From contig CALVRZ010000005.1 of NCBI GenBank assembly GCA_944358875.1, forward strand, positions 1 to 52,937: 52,937 nucleotides of DNA, in the 5' to 3' direction. How positions within the stretch are numbered: position 1 is the stretch's first letter; every line of letters starts with the position of its first letter. The translations under genes and the position numbers were made by a program. This document shows, one piece after another, positions 1 through 8,967 of this stretch. The notes beneath the pieces were generated by a model. It was not told the origin of the DNA. It ran no database searches and saw only the letters and a list, made by a program, of their open reading frames with translations. The stretch comes from an uncultured Bacilli bacterium. GTDB lineage: Bacteria; Bacillota_I; Bacilli_A; RF39; UBA660.

Positions 1-18
1 TTATTATATTTTTTAGTA

Positions 19-66
19 GGACATTTTAACTTGTAAACCAATTAAAAAAAACGGACATTTTAACTT
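19..66. repeat. Two direct copies of a 14-bp sequence at the window edge
   Basis: GGACATTTTAACTT occurs at 19-32 and again at 53-66, a 34-bp period. Closely spaced multiple terminal repeats of this kind are typical of the ends of some insertion sequences such as the IS21 family. No transposase is visible because the window starts here, so the IS assignment is only a guess. Confidence 0.35.
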
Positions 67-92
67 AAAAGTCACAAAATTAAAAAAATAGC

Positions 93-121
93 TTGTCAAA
101 CCCTTAAAAGTATGATAGAAT
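93..121 (+). promoter_or_regulatory. Promoter of tRNA-His
   Basis: TTGTCA (93-98), a 17-bp spacer and TAGAAT (116-121) lie 13 bp upstream of the tRNA. The match to the housekeeping sigma consensus is good. Confidence 0.6.
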
Positions 122-133
122 TATATACGTACT

Positions 134-210
134 GGCGGACATGGTGAAGTGGTTAACACATTGGATTGTGGTTCCAACATGCGTGGGTTCGATTCCCACT
201 GTCCGTCCCA
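134..210 (+). tRNA. tRNA-His (anticodon GTG)
   Basis: A cloverleaf can be folded by hand. The seven-pair acceptor stem is GCGGACA with TGTCCGT. The anticodon loop carries GTG, and the T arm contains GGTTCGATTCC. The histidine identity element is present: an extra G at position -1 (134) opposite the discriminator C73 (207), followed by a genome-encoded CCA (208-210). GUN-anticodon tRNAs such as this are the normal substrates for queuosine at position 34, and a queuosine salvage gene lies further right in this window. Confidence 0.95.
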
Positions 211-223
211 TTAAGTATATAAT

Positions 224-250
224 CCCTTGTATATCAAGGGTTTTTCTTTT
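224..250 (+). terminator. Terminator after tRNA-His
   Basis: The stem is CCCTTG (224-229) with CAAGGG (235-240), followed by a T-rich run at 241-250. It ends the tRNA transcript and faces the convergent 836-aa gene. Confidence 0.8.
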
Positions 251-270
251 GCCAAAAAAAGAAAAGATCA

Positions 271-2781
271 TCAAAGTCTTTTCTTTTTCTTAGTCTTATT
301 AACCAAAATATTATTAAATACATTATAAGTAGATTCTAAAGCTTCTTTATACTCAAATCTAGCTCTAATATCCCATGGTAAAAATTTCGAAATAATATTA
401 CCATCTTTATCAACAGCTACAAACCAATCTTTATTACCTTCAATATAAATAAAATTAGTTACATCAATATTCTGAAAATTTTTCTTTAGTAGTTCTTTCT
501 GCTCCAAAGAAATAGGCATATAATCAATATCACTGTAAAGAATACTATTTACAATAATGCTAATTCTTTCCTGATCCTTTTCTTTTAAAACATCATATTT
601 AAACACTGGAGGTCTTTTTTGCAAAAATCTATCATCAGATAAATAATAATAGTTCTTATCATATGTCTTACTTTTAAATAAAATATAATTAGTGATAGTT
701 GGTTTATTATAATCTGTATAAAGTTCAGTATTTAAAGGAATAGGCTCATCTAAGTGATAGATTTCAAAATCCTGCTGTGACATGTAGCTTTGAATATGTA
801 AATCTGTTATTGTTACTACTTCAATATTTAAAAAATGTTCCCGATTATTTTTAACAGATTCTTCACAAATATTTTGTCCAAAAAGCATTAATGTTTCCAT
901 AATATCATCTAATACTTCTTCAGGTGGTTCTGGATCAATACCATTACAATGAATGGCATTACCACTTCTAACAAAAGGACAAATATATGTATTACCATAA
1001 TTATCATTTAAATATACAATTACACCTTGTTCATTAGTTAAACAATATTCTAAAAAGTCACCACCAATTGCGCCAACTTTCATACAATTGCCAGCATCGA
1101 CACCAACTCTTAACAAATATTCGGCATCGTAAGGTACAACGTTATAATCAAATTCACTAGTTCTTCCTTTAATCGTAGGAATAGAGGATGATGTTTTCTT
1201 TTTTCTTTTACGATGTAATTCAAAGACCTTTTTAACTATGTCATCTTCTTTTTCGAAACAATAAGTTCTTGACTTAATAATCTTCGATAAAGTTTCTAAT
1301 GTAATATCTAACAAATCAGGCTCTAATTGATATAAATTAGATTTAGAAATATCAATAACATCTAAAATAGAATTTAAAGATAAAGTTCCGTTAGCTTTTT
1401 TTACAATATCTTTAAAAATATCAAATCGATTAATAACCTGATCGATTGTTGTATTAAGTCCCCAAGCTTCACCATTTAAAATAATCCGCAAAAGAGCATC
1501 GTTATCATGTTTTAAATTACCAAGCAAAAACGATTGTAACTGAGGATCAACAATAGCACGTCCATTTTTATCTAATGTTAAAGGATAGTCACAATTACCC
1601 AGTAATGAAATAATTTCTTTAGCACTGATAGTTTTTCTTTCTTCTTTAGCATCTAATCTTTTCTTTAATGCTGCCATATAAATCCTCTTAAAATTATCTT
1701 CTCTTTCTTTTATTTTTTCATTTAAGATTTCTTTAATAATTTTTCTTTTACTATCTAAAGGAACATCTTTAATTCTATCTTTAATCATATTCATAAGTAC
1801 ATATTTTTCCCTATCAGAAGTAAAAATAAGAAAGTTTCCAAAGAAATCAATATCCATTTTATCAATAGCCTCTATTGTATCATCCTCAATACCATAGTAA
1901 TAGAACCTTTTTTGATGATTTAAACGAAATTCACGACGTTCATCTTTAAATCCATCACTACCAATCCTTTTAATAGCCATTGGTGTTAAATATGTAAAAT
2001 AATCTCTAACAATTTTATAAGCATTATCATAACCAAATATGGCATATAAAGTAAGAGAAGCTACTAAAATATCTTCATCACTATCTATCTTTTTTTCTTT
2101 TAATACGTGAATAATATTATTAATTTGTTTCGTATTAATTTTCTTTAACATGTCGTAACTATAGCTTCTATTATCATCTAAAATAATTTCATCATTCAAA
2201 CTATCTTTAACTTTTACAACAAGGCCAAATTTAGCTAAGATAAATAATTCTTTTTCATTTTTTGTTCGCAATAAATAAAGAGGATTAAGACCTGTCTTAA
2301 CTTTATTATTAAATAAATCAATAACATAAGAATCATAATTAAGCTCATTATTCATGTAATCATTTATAATCGAAGAAATCTCATTATTAAAAGTAACATT
2401 TTCCTTGTTCATTGCCCCAATAATAATATCAAAAATCTTATCATTAACAATTTGGCAATACTCAAATATCTCTTTAGCACATAAAGATGCCCATTCACTA
2501 CCAATAATCTTCTCAATAACAATGCTATCGACTAATTCAAAAATGGTTCTTCCAGCCTTAGAAGGACTTATATCTATTACTCTTTTATATAAGTTAGAAT
2601 TTTCAAGTATTTTAAATTTAATTGTATTATTAGAACGTAAGAAAAACAATCTGAATATTTCATCATTAACTTTTTCTAAAGAACCATCCTCCACAATTTT
2701 TATTAAATCACATTCATTAAGTTTATTATAATAAGATAAAAATTCACCTATACTAAGTTGACTCATAAATAAATTATTCAT
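271..2781 (-). CDS. Large uncharacterized cytosolic protein (836 aa)
   Basis: I do not recognise this protein with certainty. There is no signal peptide or membrane segment. It is rich in charged helices, and its C-terminus is a basic KTKKKKRL tail. Residues of roughly 540-640 form the most distinctive part: a DAGNCMKVGA motif, then a beta-rich stretch with YICPFVRSGNAI and CNGIDPEPPEEV. That layout (Cys motif, strand pair, G-N/D-P turn, helix) loosely recalls PcfJ-like plasmid proteins, but this is an impression only. The start is ATG at 2781, preceded on the minus strand by GGTGGTGAT; the later ATG at codon 6 has no ribosome site. It is a single-gene unit, convergent with tRNA-His and divergent from the SDR gene. 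Confidence 0.75.
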   Translation of the reverse strand: MNNLFMSQLSIGEFLSYYNKLNECDLIKIVEDGSLEKVNDEIFRLFFLRSNNTIKFKILENSNLYKRVIDISPSKAGRTIFELVDSIVIEKIIGSEWASLCAKEIFEYCQIVNDKIFDIIIGAMNKENVTFNNEISSIINDYMNNELNYDSYVIDLFNNKVKTGLNPLYLLRTKNEKELFILAKFGLVVKVKDSLNDEIILDDNRSYSYDMLKKINTKQINNIIHVLKEKKIDSDEDILVASLTLYAIFGYDNAYKIVRDYFTYLTPMAIKRIGSDGFKDERREFRLNHQKRFYYYGIEDDTIEAIDKMDIDFFGNFLIFTSDREKYVLMNMIKDRIKDVPLDSKRKIIKEILNEKIKEREDNFKRIYMAALKKRLDAKEERKTISAKEIISLLGNCDYPLTLDKNGRAIVDPQLQSFLLGNLKHDNDALLRIILNGEAWGLNTTIDQVINRFDIFKDIVKKANGTLSLNSILDVIDISKSNLYQLEPDLLDITLETLSKIIKSRTYCFEKEDDIVKKVFELHRKRKKKTSSSIPTIKGRTSEFDYNVVPYDAEYLLRVGVDAGNCMKVGAIGGDFLEYCLTNEQGVIVYLNDNYGNTYICPFVRSGNAIHCNGIDPEPPEEVLDDIMETLMLFGQNICEESVKNNREHFLNIEVVTITDLHIQSYMSQQDFEIYHLDEPIPLNTELYTDYNKPTITNYILFKSKTYDKNYYYLSDDRFLQKRPPVFKYDVLKEKDQERISIIVNSILYSDIDYMPISLEQKELLKKNFQNIDVTNFIYIEGNKDWFVAVDKDGNIISKFLPWDIRARFEYKEALESTYNVFNNILVNKTKKKKRL

Positions 2782-2867
2782 AACATCACCACCAAATCCC
2801 TTTAAATATAGCTTAATATTCTAACACAAAAATAAATAAATAGCAAATTTACCATCCTATTCTATCA

Positions 2868-2896
2868 TTTACAACCTAAAATATCCATGATATAAT
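2868..2896 (+). promoter_or_regulatory. Promoter of the SDR / PLP-enzyme operon
   Basis: TTTACA (2868-2873), 17 bp, then a perfect TATAAT (2891-2896). It lies just upstream of the ribosome site GAGGG of the SDR gene. Confidence 0.75.
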
Positions 2897-2919
2897 AGGC
2901 ATGGAAAAGAGGGAAAAAT

Positions 2920-3660
2920 ATGAATTTCAAAAATAAAGTTGTTTTAGTTACAGGCTCATCCCATGGCATAGGGAAGGCTACTATTATTGAATTTGCTAAA
3001 AAAGGATGTAATGTCATTATCAATTATAATCAAAGCAAAAAAGAAGCTCTTGCTTTAAAGAAACAGATTGAATCATTATATCCCATCAAAGTATTAGCTA
3101 TTAAAGCAGATATTTCAAATGAAGAAGAAGTAATTAACATGATTAACAAAATAATAAGTACTTTTGGCCGTATTGATATTTTAGTTAACAATGCAGGAAT
3201 AGCTATCGATACAACTTTTGAAGATAAAACCAAAGAAAACTTCCAAAAAATTTTAGATGTCAATTTAATTGGAACCTTTTTAGTTAGCAAATATGCAAGT
3301 ATTTATATGATTAAACAAAAACATGGCAAAATTATTAATGTAAGTTCTACGAATGGTATTGACACTTATTACCCATATAGTTTAGACTACGATGCTTCAA
3401 AAGCGGGCCTTATCTCATTAACTCATAATTTATCAAAACAACTAGCACCCTATGTTAATGTTAACTGTGTTTGTCCAGGTTGGGTAAATACTCCAATGAA
3501 TAATGATTTAGATTCTGAATACATTAAAGAAGAAATAGCTAAAATTAATCTTCGTCGCTTTGCTAGACCTGAAGAAATAGCTAAAGTTATTCTTTTCTTA
3601 GCCAGTGAAGATGCCAGTTATGTCAATAATGCTATTATACGTGTGGATGGTGGTTACTAA
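2920..3660 (+). CDS. Short-chain dehydrogenase/reductase (FabG-like)
   Basis: This is a 246-aa NAD(P)-dependent oxidoreductase of the classical SDR family. The cofactor motif TGSSHGIG is at residues 11-18 and NNAG near 88-91. The catalytic set is Ser (INVSS), then YDASK with Tyr and Lys. The PGWV motif and the C-terminal VDGGY typical of FabG-like enzymes are present. Length is normal for the family. The substrate cannot be read from sequence. FabG of fatty-acid synthesis is one option, but no fab genes are nearby, so a role linked to the adjacent PLP enzyme is equally possible. It overlaps the next gene by one base (TAATG), which implies translational coupling. Confidence 0.9.
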   Translation: MNFKNKVVLVTGSSHGIGKATIIEFAKKGCNVIINYNQSKKEALALKKQIESLYPIKVLAIKADISNEEEVINMINKIISTFGRIDILVNNAGIAIDTTFEDKTKENFQKILDVNLIGTFLVSKYASIYMIKQKHGKIINVSSTNGIDTYYPYSLDYDASKAGLISLTHNLSKQLAPYVNVNCVCPGWVNTPMNNDLDSEYIKEEIAKINLRRFARPEEIAKVILFLASEDASYVNNAIIRVDGGY

Positions 3661-4916
3661 TGTTCGAAAATTTAAAAATAAGCCATGAAAGTCAAAAAAT
3701 AGTAAATGAAAGTGAACAGAAATTAAAAAACATTTACCAAGAACTAGATAACATATGTGATTACAATAGTATGAAAGTACTAAATGCCTTTAACAAAAAT
3801 AATTTAAATGAAAGTCATTTTAATAGTACAACCGGTTATGGTTACAATGATGAAGGAAGAGATGTAATTGAAAAAATTTATGCTGATATTTTTAATACCG
3901 AAGATGCACTTGTAAGAAGTCAGTTTATTTCAGGATCTCATGCCCTAACAGTCTGCCTTTTTGCTTTACTAAGACCCGAAGATACTTTATTAAGTATAAC
4001 TGGTAAACCATATGATACTTTAGATGAAGTAATTGGTTTAGTCGATAATCCAAGTTCTCTTAAAAGTTTCAATATTAATTATGACCAAGTAGACCTTATC
4101 AATAACGATTTTAACTATGAAGAAATCGCGGACAAAATAAAAAATAATCCCCATATCAAAGTTATTGAAATTCAACGTAGTAAAGGTTATTCTACTAGAA
4201 AAAGCTTGTCGATTAGTAAAATAGCACAAGTAATAACCTTTATCAAAAAACTTAATCCTAACATTGTAATTATGGTTGATAACTGCTATTGTGAATTTGT
4301 ATCTAAACAAGAACCAACCGAAGTAGGTGCCGATGTTGTCGTTGGCTCTCTAATAAAAAACCTAGGTGGAGGTATTACTCCAAATGGAGCTTATATTGTT
4401 GGGAAGAAAGATCTAATTAAACTTTGTAGTGAACGTCTAAACTTACCAGGAGAGGGCAAGGAAGTAGGGCCAAGTCTAAACATGAATAAAAGCATTCTTC
4501 AAGGCCTATTTATGGCTCCATCTGTTGTCAATTCAGCCTTAAAGACAGCCGTCCTAACTAGTTATATCATGGAAAAATTAGGCTTTGATGTTGAACCAAA
4601 ATACAATGAAGAAAGAGCAGATATTGTTCAAAATATTATCTTTCATGATCAAGAAAAACTAATAAAATATTGTGCAGCTATTCAATCATCAAGTCCTATT
4701 GATTCAAATGTAACTCCAGTACCATGGGATATGCCTGGTTATCAAGATCAAGTTATCATGGCCTCAGGTAGTTTTACCCAAGGAAGTTCTATTGAATTAT
4801 CTTGTGATGGCCCAATAAGAGAACCATATATAGCATACCAACAAGGATCTCTTACATATTCATATGGCAAAATTGCCCTTATGAAAGCTATTGATACATT
4901 AATAGAAAATAAATAA
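3660..4916 (+). CDS. PLP-dependent methionine gamma-lyase family protein (aluminium-resistance type)
   Basis: This 418-aa protein matches the PF06838-type family often annotated as aluminium resistance protein or methionine gamma-lyase family. Recognisable blocks are TGYGYNDEGRD near 58-68, RSQFISGSHA near 83-92, and MVDNCYCEF near 205-213. The segment GSLIKNLGGGI near 224-234 holds the probable PLP-binding lysine, and the C-terminal part contains REPY and QGSLTYSYGK. The fold is that of cystathionine gamma-synthase-like type I aminotransferases. The true substrate of most members is unproven. It is the second gene of a two-gene operon with the SDR enzyme. Confidence 0.88.
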   Translation: MFENLKISHESQKIVNESEQKLKNIYQELDNICDYNSMKVLNAFNKNNLNESHFNSTTGYGYNDEGRDVIEKIYADIFNTEDALVRSQFISGSHALTVCLFALLRPEDTLLSITGKPYDTLDEVIGLVDNPSSLKSFNINYDQVDLINNDFNYEEIADKIKNNPHIKVIEIQRSKGYSTRKSLSISKIAQVITFIKKLNPNIVIMVDNCYCEFVSKQEPTEVGADVVVGSLIKNLGGGITPNGAYIVGKKDLIKLCSERLNLPGEGKEVGPSLNMNKSILQGLFMAPSVVNSALKTAVLTSYIMEKLGFDVEPKYNEERADIVQNIIFHDQEKLIKYCAAIQSSSPIDSNVTPVPWDMPGYQDQVIMASGSFTQGSSIELSCDGPIREPYIAYQQGSLTYSYGKIALMKAIDTLIENK

Positions 4917-4945
4917 TTATACCATCAAAAAAAACACAAAATACC

Positions 4946-4974
4946 TTGACGAAATAGAATATTTATAATAAAAT
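4946..4974 (+). promoter_or_regulatory. Promoter of the glyS T-box transcript
   Basis: TTGACG (4946-4951), 17 bp, TAAAAT (4969-4974). It predicts a transcript start near 4981. Confidence 0.65.
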
Positions 4975-4980
4975 AAAAAT

Positions 4981-5125
4981 ACATTGATAAAAAGAAAAGC
5001 GAAGATGAGTCTGGCAAACTTGGAGCTATATATAAGAAAGAGATTCTAACTATAGAATAATTAAGGTGGAACCGCGGGTCTAACTCGTCCTTAAACATAC
5101 AAAGAATCTCTTTCTTTTATATTTA
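4981..5125 (+). promoter_or_regulatory. Glycine T-box leader with terminator
   Basis: The T-box core GGTGGAACCGCGG lies at 5064-5076. Its TGGA can pair with the UCCA end of tRNA-Gly (discriminator U). AAGG and TCCTT flank it as the antiterminator helix. A 12-bp stem, GAAAGAGATTCT (5036-5047) with AGAATCTCTTTC (5103-5114), precedes a T-rich run and is the likely terminator. A small hairpin, ATTCTA/TAGAAT (5043-5058), competes for the terminator's 5' arm. Only about 85 nt lie between the predicted start and the T-box, so stem I must be very short. Candidate glycine specifier codons are GGC (loop) or GGA (3' side) around 5012-5024. Confidence 0.88.
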
Positions 5126-5142
5126 CGAAAGGAAAGATAAAA

Positions 5143-6516
5143 ATGGAAGAATTAACAATGGAAAAATTAGTAAGTCTTTGTAAACAATATGGTTTCATTT
5201 ACCAAGGAAGTGAAATCTATGGTGGATTATCTAATACATGGGATTATGGTCCTGTTGGGGCATTACTAAAGAATAATATTAAAAGTGCTTGGTTAAAGAA
5301 ATTTATTCAAGAAGATCCCAACAATGTAGGTCTTGACAGTGCTATTCTAATGAATCCCAAAGTATGGGAGGCGAGTGGTCACATTTCAACTTTTTCTGAC
5401 CCTTTAATCGACTGTAAAAGTTGTAAAACTCGCCATCGCGCTGATAAACTAGTCGAAGACTTTGCTCATATTGATGCTGCATCAATGAATAATGAAGAGT
5501 TAATAAAATATATAAATGAACATCAAATACCATGTCCTAAATGTGGCAAAGTTAATTATACAGATATAAGACAATTTAATTTAATGTTTAAAACTTTTCA
5601 AGGTGTAACTGAGGACTCAAAAAGTACCATCTATTTACGCCCTGAAACAGCACAGGGAATTTTTGCTGATTTTCTAAATGTTCAAAGAAGTATGCGTTTA
5701 AAAGTACCTTTTGGAATTGGTCAAGTAGGTAAGAGCTTTAGAAACGAAATAACTCCTGGAAACTTTATTTTCCGTGTCAGAGAATTTGAACAAATGGAAT
5801 TAGAATTTTTCTGTAAACCAGGAACCGAATTAGATTGGTTTAAATATTATAAAGATTATTGCAAAAAATTCTTAATAAGTTTAGGAATTAAAGAAGAAAA
5901 TTTACGTCTTCGCGACCATAGCCAAGAAGAACTAAGTTTCTATAGTAATGCCACAACTGACATCGAGTACAAATTCCCATTTGGCTGGGGTGAGTTATGG
6001 GGAATTGCCAGTCGTACCGATTATGATTTATCACAACATCAAAAATATTCCGGTGAATCTATGCAATATCTAGATCCTGAAACAAATGAAAAATATATCC
6101 CATATGTCATCGAACCATCTCTAGGAGTAGAAAGATTAGTATTAACAATCCTATGTAATGCTTATCGAAACGAAACTCTAGAAGATGGATCTAGTAGAGA
6201 AGTAATGGCTTTTCATCCATATCTTGCACCATATAAAGCTTGTGTTTTACCTTTAGTAAAAAAATATCATAGTGAAAAAGCAACAGAAATATATCGTAAC
6301 CTTTCTAAAAACTTTATGGTTTCTTATGATGAAACAGGAAGTATTGGTAAAAGATATCGTCGTCAAGATATCATTGGAACTCCATTATGTATAACCGTCG
6401 ATGAAGAAACATTAAACAATAACACGGTAACTATTAGAGATCGTGATACAATGGAACAAATAACTTTACCATTAGATCAAGTAGAAGAATATATATCAAA
6501 TAAAATAAAATTTTAA
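5143..6516 (+). CDS. glyS: Glycine--tRNA ligase, single-chain class II type
   Basis: This 457-aa enzyme charges tRNA-Gly with glycine. It is the homodimeric (eukaryote-like GRS1) type rather than the alpha2beta2 GlyQS type. The N-terminus has [18 protein letters not shown] and the class II motif 1 region. Cysteine pairs CKSC (near 88) and CPKC (near 127) form a zinc site, and [20 protein letters not shown] is motif 2. GVERL near the end is motif 3, and an anticodon-binding domain follows. Length is normal. The ribosome site is AGGAAAG before ATG 5143. Control by uncharged tRNA-Gly through the T-box upstream is clear. Confidence 0.96.
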   Translation: MEELTMEKLVSLCKQYGFIYQGSEIYGGLSNTWDYGPVGALLKNNIKSAWLKKFIQEDPNNVGLDSAILMNPKVWEASGHISTFSDPLIDCKSCKTRHRADKLVEDFAHIDAASMNNEELIKYINEHQIPCPKCGKVNYTDIRQFNLMFKTFQGVTEDSKSTIYLRPETAQGIFADFLNVQRSMRLKVPFGIGQVGKSFRNEITPGNFIFRVREFEQMELEFFCKPGTELDWFKYYKDYCKKFLISLGIKEENLRLRDHSQEELSFYSNATTDIEYKFPFGWGELWGIASRTDYDLSQHQKYSGESMQYLDPETNEKYIPYVIEPSLGVERLVLTILCNAYRNETLEDGSSREVMAFHPYLAPYKACVLPLVKKYHSEKATEIYRNLSKNFMVSYDETGSIGKRYRRQDIIGTPLCITVDEETLNNNTVTIRDRDTMEQITLPLDQVEEYISNKIKF

Positions 6517-6522
6517 AACTAC

Positions 6523-6551
6523 TTGTCAAAATACTAACAATATGGTAATAT
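6523..6551 (+). promoter_or_regulatory. Promoter of the G-tract leader and surface protein
   Basis: TTGTCA (6523-6528), 17 bp, TAATAT (6546-6551), starting 7 bp after the glyS stop. The predicted start near 6558 gives a leader of about 200 nt containing the small ORF and the terminator. Confidence 0.65.
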
Positions 6552-6591
6552 TATATTGGATCAAATAAAGAAAGAAAGGTGGTGCCTCCCT

Positions 6592-6648
6592 ATGCAAAAA
6601 TTGAATTTTAAATCGTTAACTTATTGTATACTAGGGGGGGGGGTATAA
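6592..6648 (+). CDS. 18-aa leader peptide ORF with a G10 tract
   Basis: ATG 6592 has a good ribosome site (AAAGGTGG, 6575-6582, 9-nt spacing). The ORF encodes 18 residues and contains ten consecutive G (6634-6643). With G10 it stops at 6646-6648. Deleting one G by hand opens the frame for 27 more codons to a TAG at 6722-6724, inside the 3' arm of the downstream terminator. With eleven G it stops within a few codons. The ORF therefore looks like a regulatory leader whose length depends on the tract. It could also simply be a small peptide gene. Confidence 0.55.
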   Translation: MQKLNFKSLTYCILGGGV

Positions 6649-6680
6649 ATTAACCCAAATCACTGAAAATAAAGAACTGC

Positions 6681-6734
6681 AAACTACAAAGATAAGTTTA
6701 GTAAAAACTAAACTACTTTCTTTGTAGTTTTTTT
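6681..6734 (+). terminator. Leader terminator / attenuator before the surface protein
   Basis: AAACTACAAAG (6681-6691) pairs perfectly with CTTTGTAGTTT (6720-6730). An inner stem AGTTTAGT/ACTAAACT (6695-6702/6707-6714) extends the hairpin, and T7 (6728-6734) follows. It sits between the only visible promoter and the surface-protein start, so that gene needs readthrough. Confidence 0.85.
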
Positions 6735-6758
6735 GCGTGCCAAGAAAGGAAGTAAAGT

Positions 6759-8936
6759 ATGAAATCTATTAAGAAATATTATCTATTGTTATTATTAATC
6801 ATAACATTAGCATGCGTATCAATATATGGAACATACGCCATGTTTACTAGTGAAATAGGTATTGATGCATTTAAATTAGAAGCATCTACTATACCAGTAG
6901 ATCAAGAAATTATGGAATATGAAAAAATAACAATAAATGCAAATGATAGTAAGACAATATCATTAAATGTAAGTAATTCAACTAGTCAAGTATTACATTA
7001 TGGAGCTTGGTATCAAATGATTAGCCCAGATACAATTAATGATAATATCACAATAGCAAAATTAACCGATAGTCCTGATGAGACAAGTGGCACCATTGAT
7101 GGTAATAGTAATAAGATTGTTTATATTTATATAGGTAATAATAGTAGTAGTGAAATTACATTATATGTAGGTATAAAATACAGTGAAACAAGTAGTTTAG
7201 GTTTACCAGATAACAGAGTATTAATTACAGGTACTAGGGATGGTAAATATGTAGTAGGAGTAACAGTAACAAATGGAACGGTGGAGAATGGTGCAACTTT
7301 AACTAATTTAATAACAAATGGTAGTTTTGAAGATGGAAGTATGGGATGGAGTACCTCAAGATTAACAACACCAAATAATAGAGTAGCGGGAACTATATCT
7401 TCATCTAAACATGCAACAGGAAATAATAGTTTATATATTAATGATACAAGTGATACAACTGGCTACTGGAACTATCAATATTTTACAGCTTCAATTGGTG
7501 ATTTATTATACATTCAATCTAAAGCATACGTCATATCAAGAGCATTCAGAATGTATGTGACTACAGATATTAATGGGCAAAATTCTGAATTTAATGCTTT
7601 TACTTTTGAGAATAATAATAAATTTATGTTATATTCTATAGAATATAAAGCAACTTCTACAACGCAATTTTTTCAAATTGGTAGCAGCATTGCTTTAAAT
7701 TCTTCAGAAGGGTATTTAGATGATATAATGATTTTGAATTTAAATGAAAATTCTGGGAGTAATTATCCATCAAAAGAAATACTGGATAGAAGTATAAGTT
7801 ATTTTGATGGAAGTGTAAGTTATAATTATAAAAAATTAAATAAAGGAAATGGTATTTCATTTAAAGTGACACCTACAGATAATGCTGGAATCGAAAGTGT
7901 GTCATGTACTAATAGTAATGCTAGTTATAATGAAAATAACGACGAATTAACTATAAGTAATATAACAGGAGATGTAAACTGTAATGTTAAATTTAAAGAA
8001 CCGATCACTGTAGCAGAATTAGTTGAACAGATGAAAAATAATTCCAACACTGGAACACCAGATTTTAGTCAAATAGCAACAACAGATGAAGGAGTATATA
8101 GTGCCCAAGACGATTATGGAACAAGCTATTATTTTAGAGGCGCTGTTGAAAATAATTATGTCAAATTTGCAGGATATTATTGGCGAATAATAAGAGCAAA
8201 TGGTGATGGAAGTCTCAGACTAATTTATGATGGAACAAGTTCCCATGCGAATGGAGAAAGTAGTATAGATAGGCATATCGGTACAAGTGTATATAATAAT
8301 AATTGTAATGACAATACATATGTTGGATATATGTATGGAAGTTCTCGTGCAAATAGTTATAATTCTACGCATTCAAATACCAACAACAGTGCAGCAAAGA
8401 CAGCAGTAGATAATTGGTATAAAATAAATATAGCCGATAAAGACTATGGAAAATATATAGCAGATGTAATCTACTGCAACGATCGAAGCTTATATAGTGG
8501 TGGTGGATATGCGAGCCAAACAACGTATTATAGTACATATAATAGATTAGAAACAAATAAAAATCCAGTATTAACATGTAGTCAAAAAAATGATGCTTTT
8601 ACGGTAAGCGATACAAGTAAAGGAAATGGAGCATTAACATATCCGGTAGGTTTAATCACGGCAGATGAAGCATCATTGGCGGGAGGAGTACTTAATGCTG
8701 CAAAAATCAATACAAATTATTACTTATACACAGGAAATCATTACTGGACCATGAGCCCAAGAAACGCAGATTACAATGTAGCATATGTTTCTCATATTTC
8801 ACACAGAGGATATATAGGATATTTTCCATCAAACCATACTACTCCGGAAAGTTATATAAGACCTGTTATATCTCTAAAACCAGACACAAGATTAATAGGA
8901 AACGGTACCATTACTTCCCCTTTTGAAGTATTATAA
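6759..8936 (+). CDS. Secreted multidomain surface protein
   Basis: This 725-aa protein starts with a signal peptide or anchor (KK followed by a hydrophobic stretch at about residues 8-26, then TYAMFTS, a pattern seen in TasA/camelysin-like and gut surface proteins). Residues about 185-325 begin with NLITNGSFEDG, typical of a jelly-roll carbohydrate-binding module. Residues about 345-420 form a small beta domain with two cysteines. The C-terminal 300 residues contain YYWRIIRANGDGSLRLIYDG and end with SYIRPVISLK, a module repeated in surface proteins of gut Bacilli and often left as a DUF. No LPXTG motif or C-terminal anchor is seen. The ribosome site is AAGGAAG. The leader terminator suggests switched expression. 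Confidence 0.8.
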   Translation: MKSIKKYYLLLLLIITLACVSIYGTYAMFTSEIGIDAFKLEASTIPVDQEIMEYEKITINANDSKTISLNVSNSTSQVLHYGAWYQMISPDTINDNITIAKLTDSPDETSGTIDGNSNKIVYIYIGNNSSSEITLYVGIKYSETSSLGLPDNRVLITGTRDGKYVVGVTVTNGTVENGATLTNLITNGSFEDGSMGWSTSRLTTPNNRVAGTISSSKHATGNNSLYINDTSDTTGYWNYQYFTASIGDLLYIQSKAYVISRAFRMYVTTDINGQNSEFNAFTFENNNKFMLYSIEYKATSTTQFFQIGSSIALNSSEGYLDDIMILNLNENSGSNYPSKEILDRSISYFDGSVSYNYKKLNKGNGISFKVTPTDNAGIESVSCTNSNASYNENNDELTISNITGDVNCNVKFKEPITVAELVEQMKNNSNTGTPDFSQIATTDEGVYSAQDDYGTSYYFRGAVENNYVKFAGYYWRIIRANGDGSLRLIYDGTSSHANGESSIDRHIGTSVYNNNCNDNTYVGYMYGSSRANSYNSTHSNTNNSAAKTAVDNWYKINIADKDYGKYIADVIYCNDRSLYSGGGYASQTTYYSTYNRLETNKNPVLTCSQKNDAFTVSDTSKGNGALTYPVGLITADEASLAGGVLNAAKINTNYYLYTGNHYWTMSPRNADYNVAYVSHISHRGYIGYFPSNHTTPESYIRPVISLKPDTRLIGNGTITSPFEVL

Positions 8937-8967
8937 ATTTATGATAGTATGTATTAACTAATAATTA

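Noticed and set aside
2405-2731. Plus-strand 108-aa ORF inside the 836-aa gene
   Set aside because: Antisense shadow of a long real gene, no ribosome site, no family.
6634-6643. G10 tract as sequencing artefact only
   Set aside because: Length error is possible, but the tract sits in a leader ORF with ribosome site, promoter and terminator placed so that frame matters, which is unlikely by chance.
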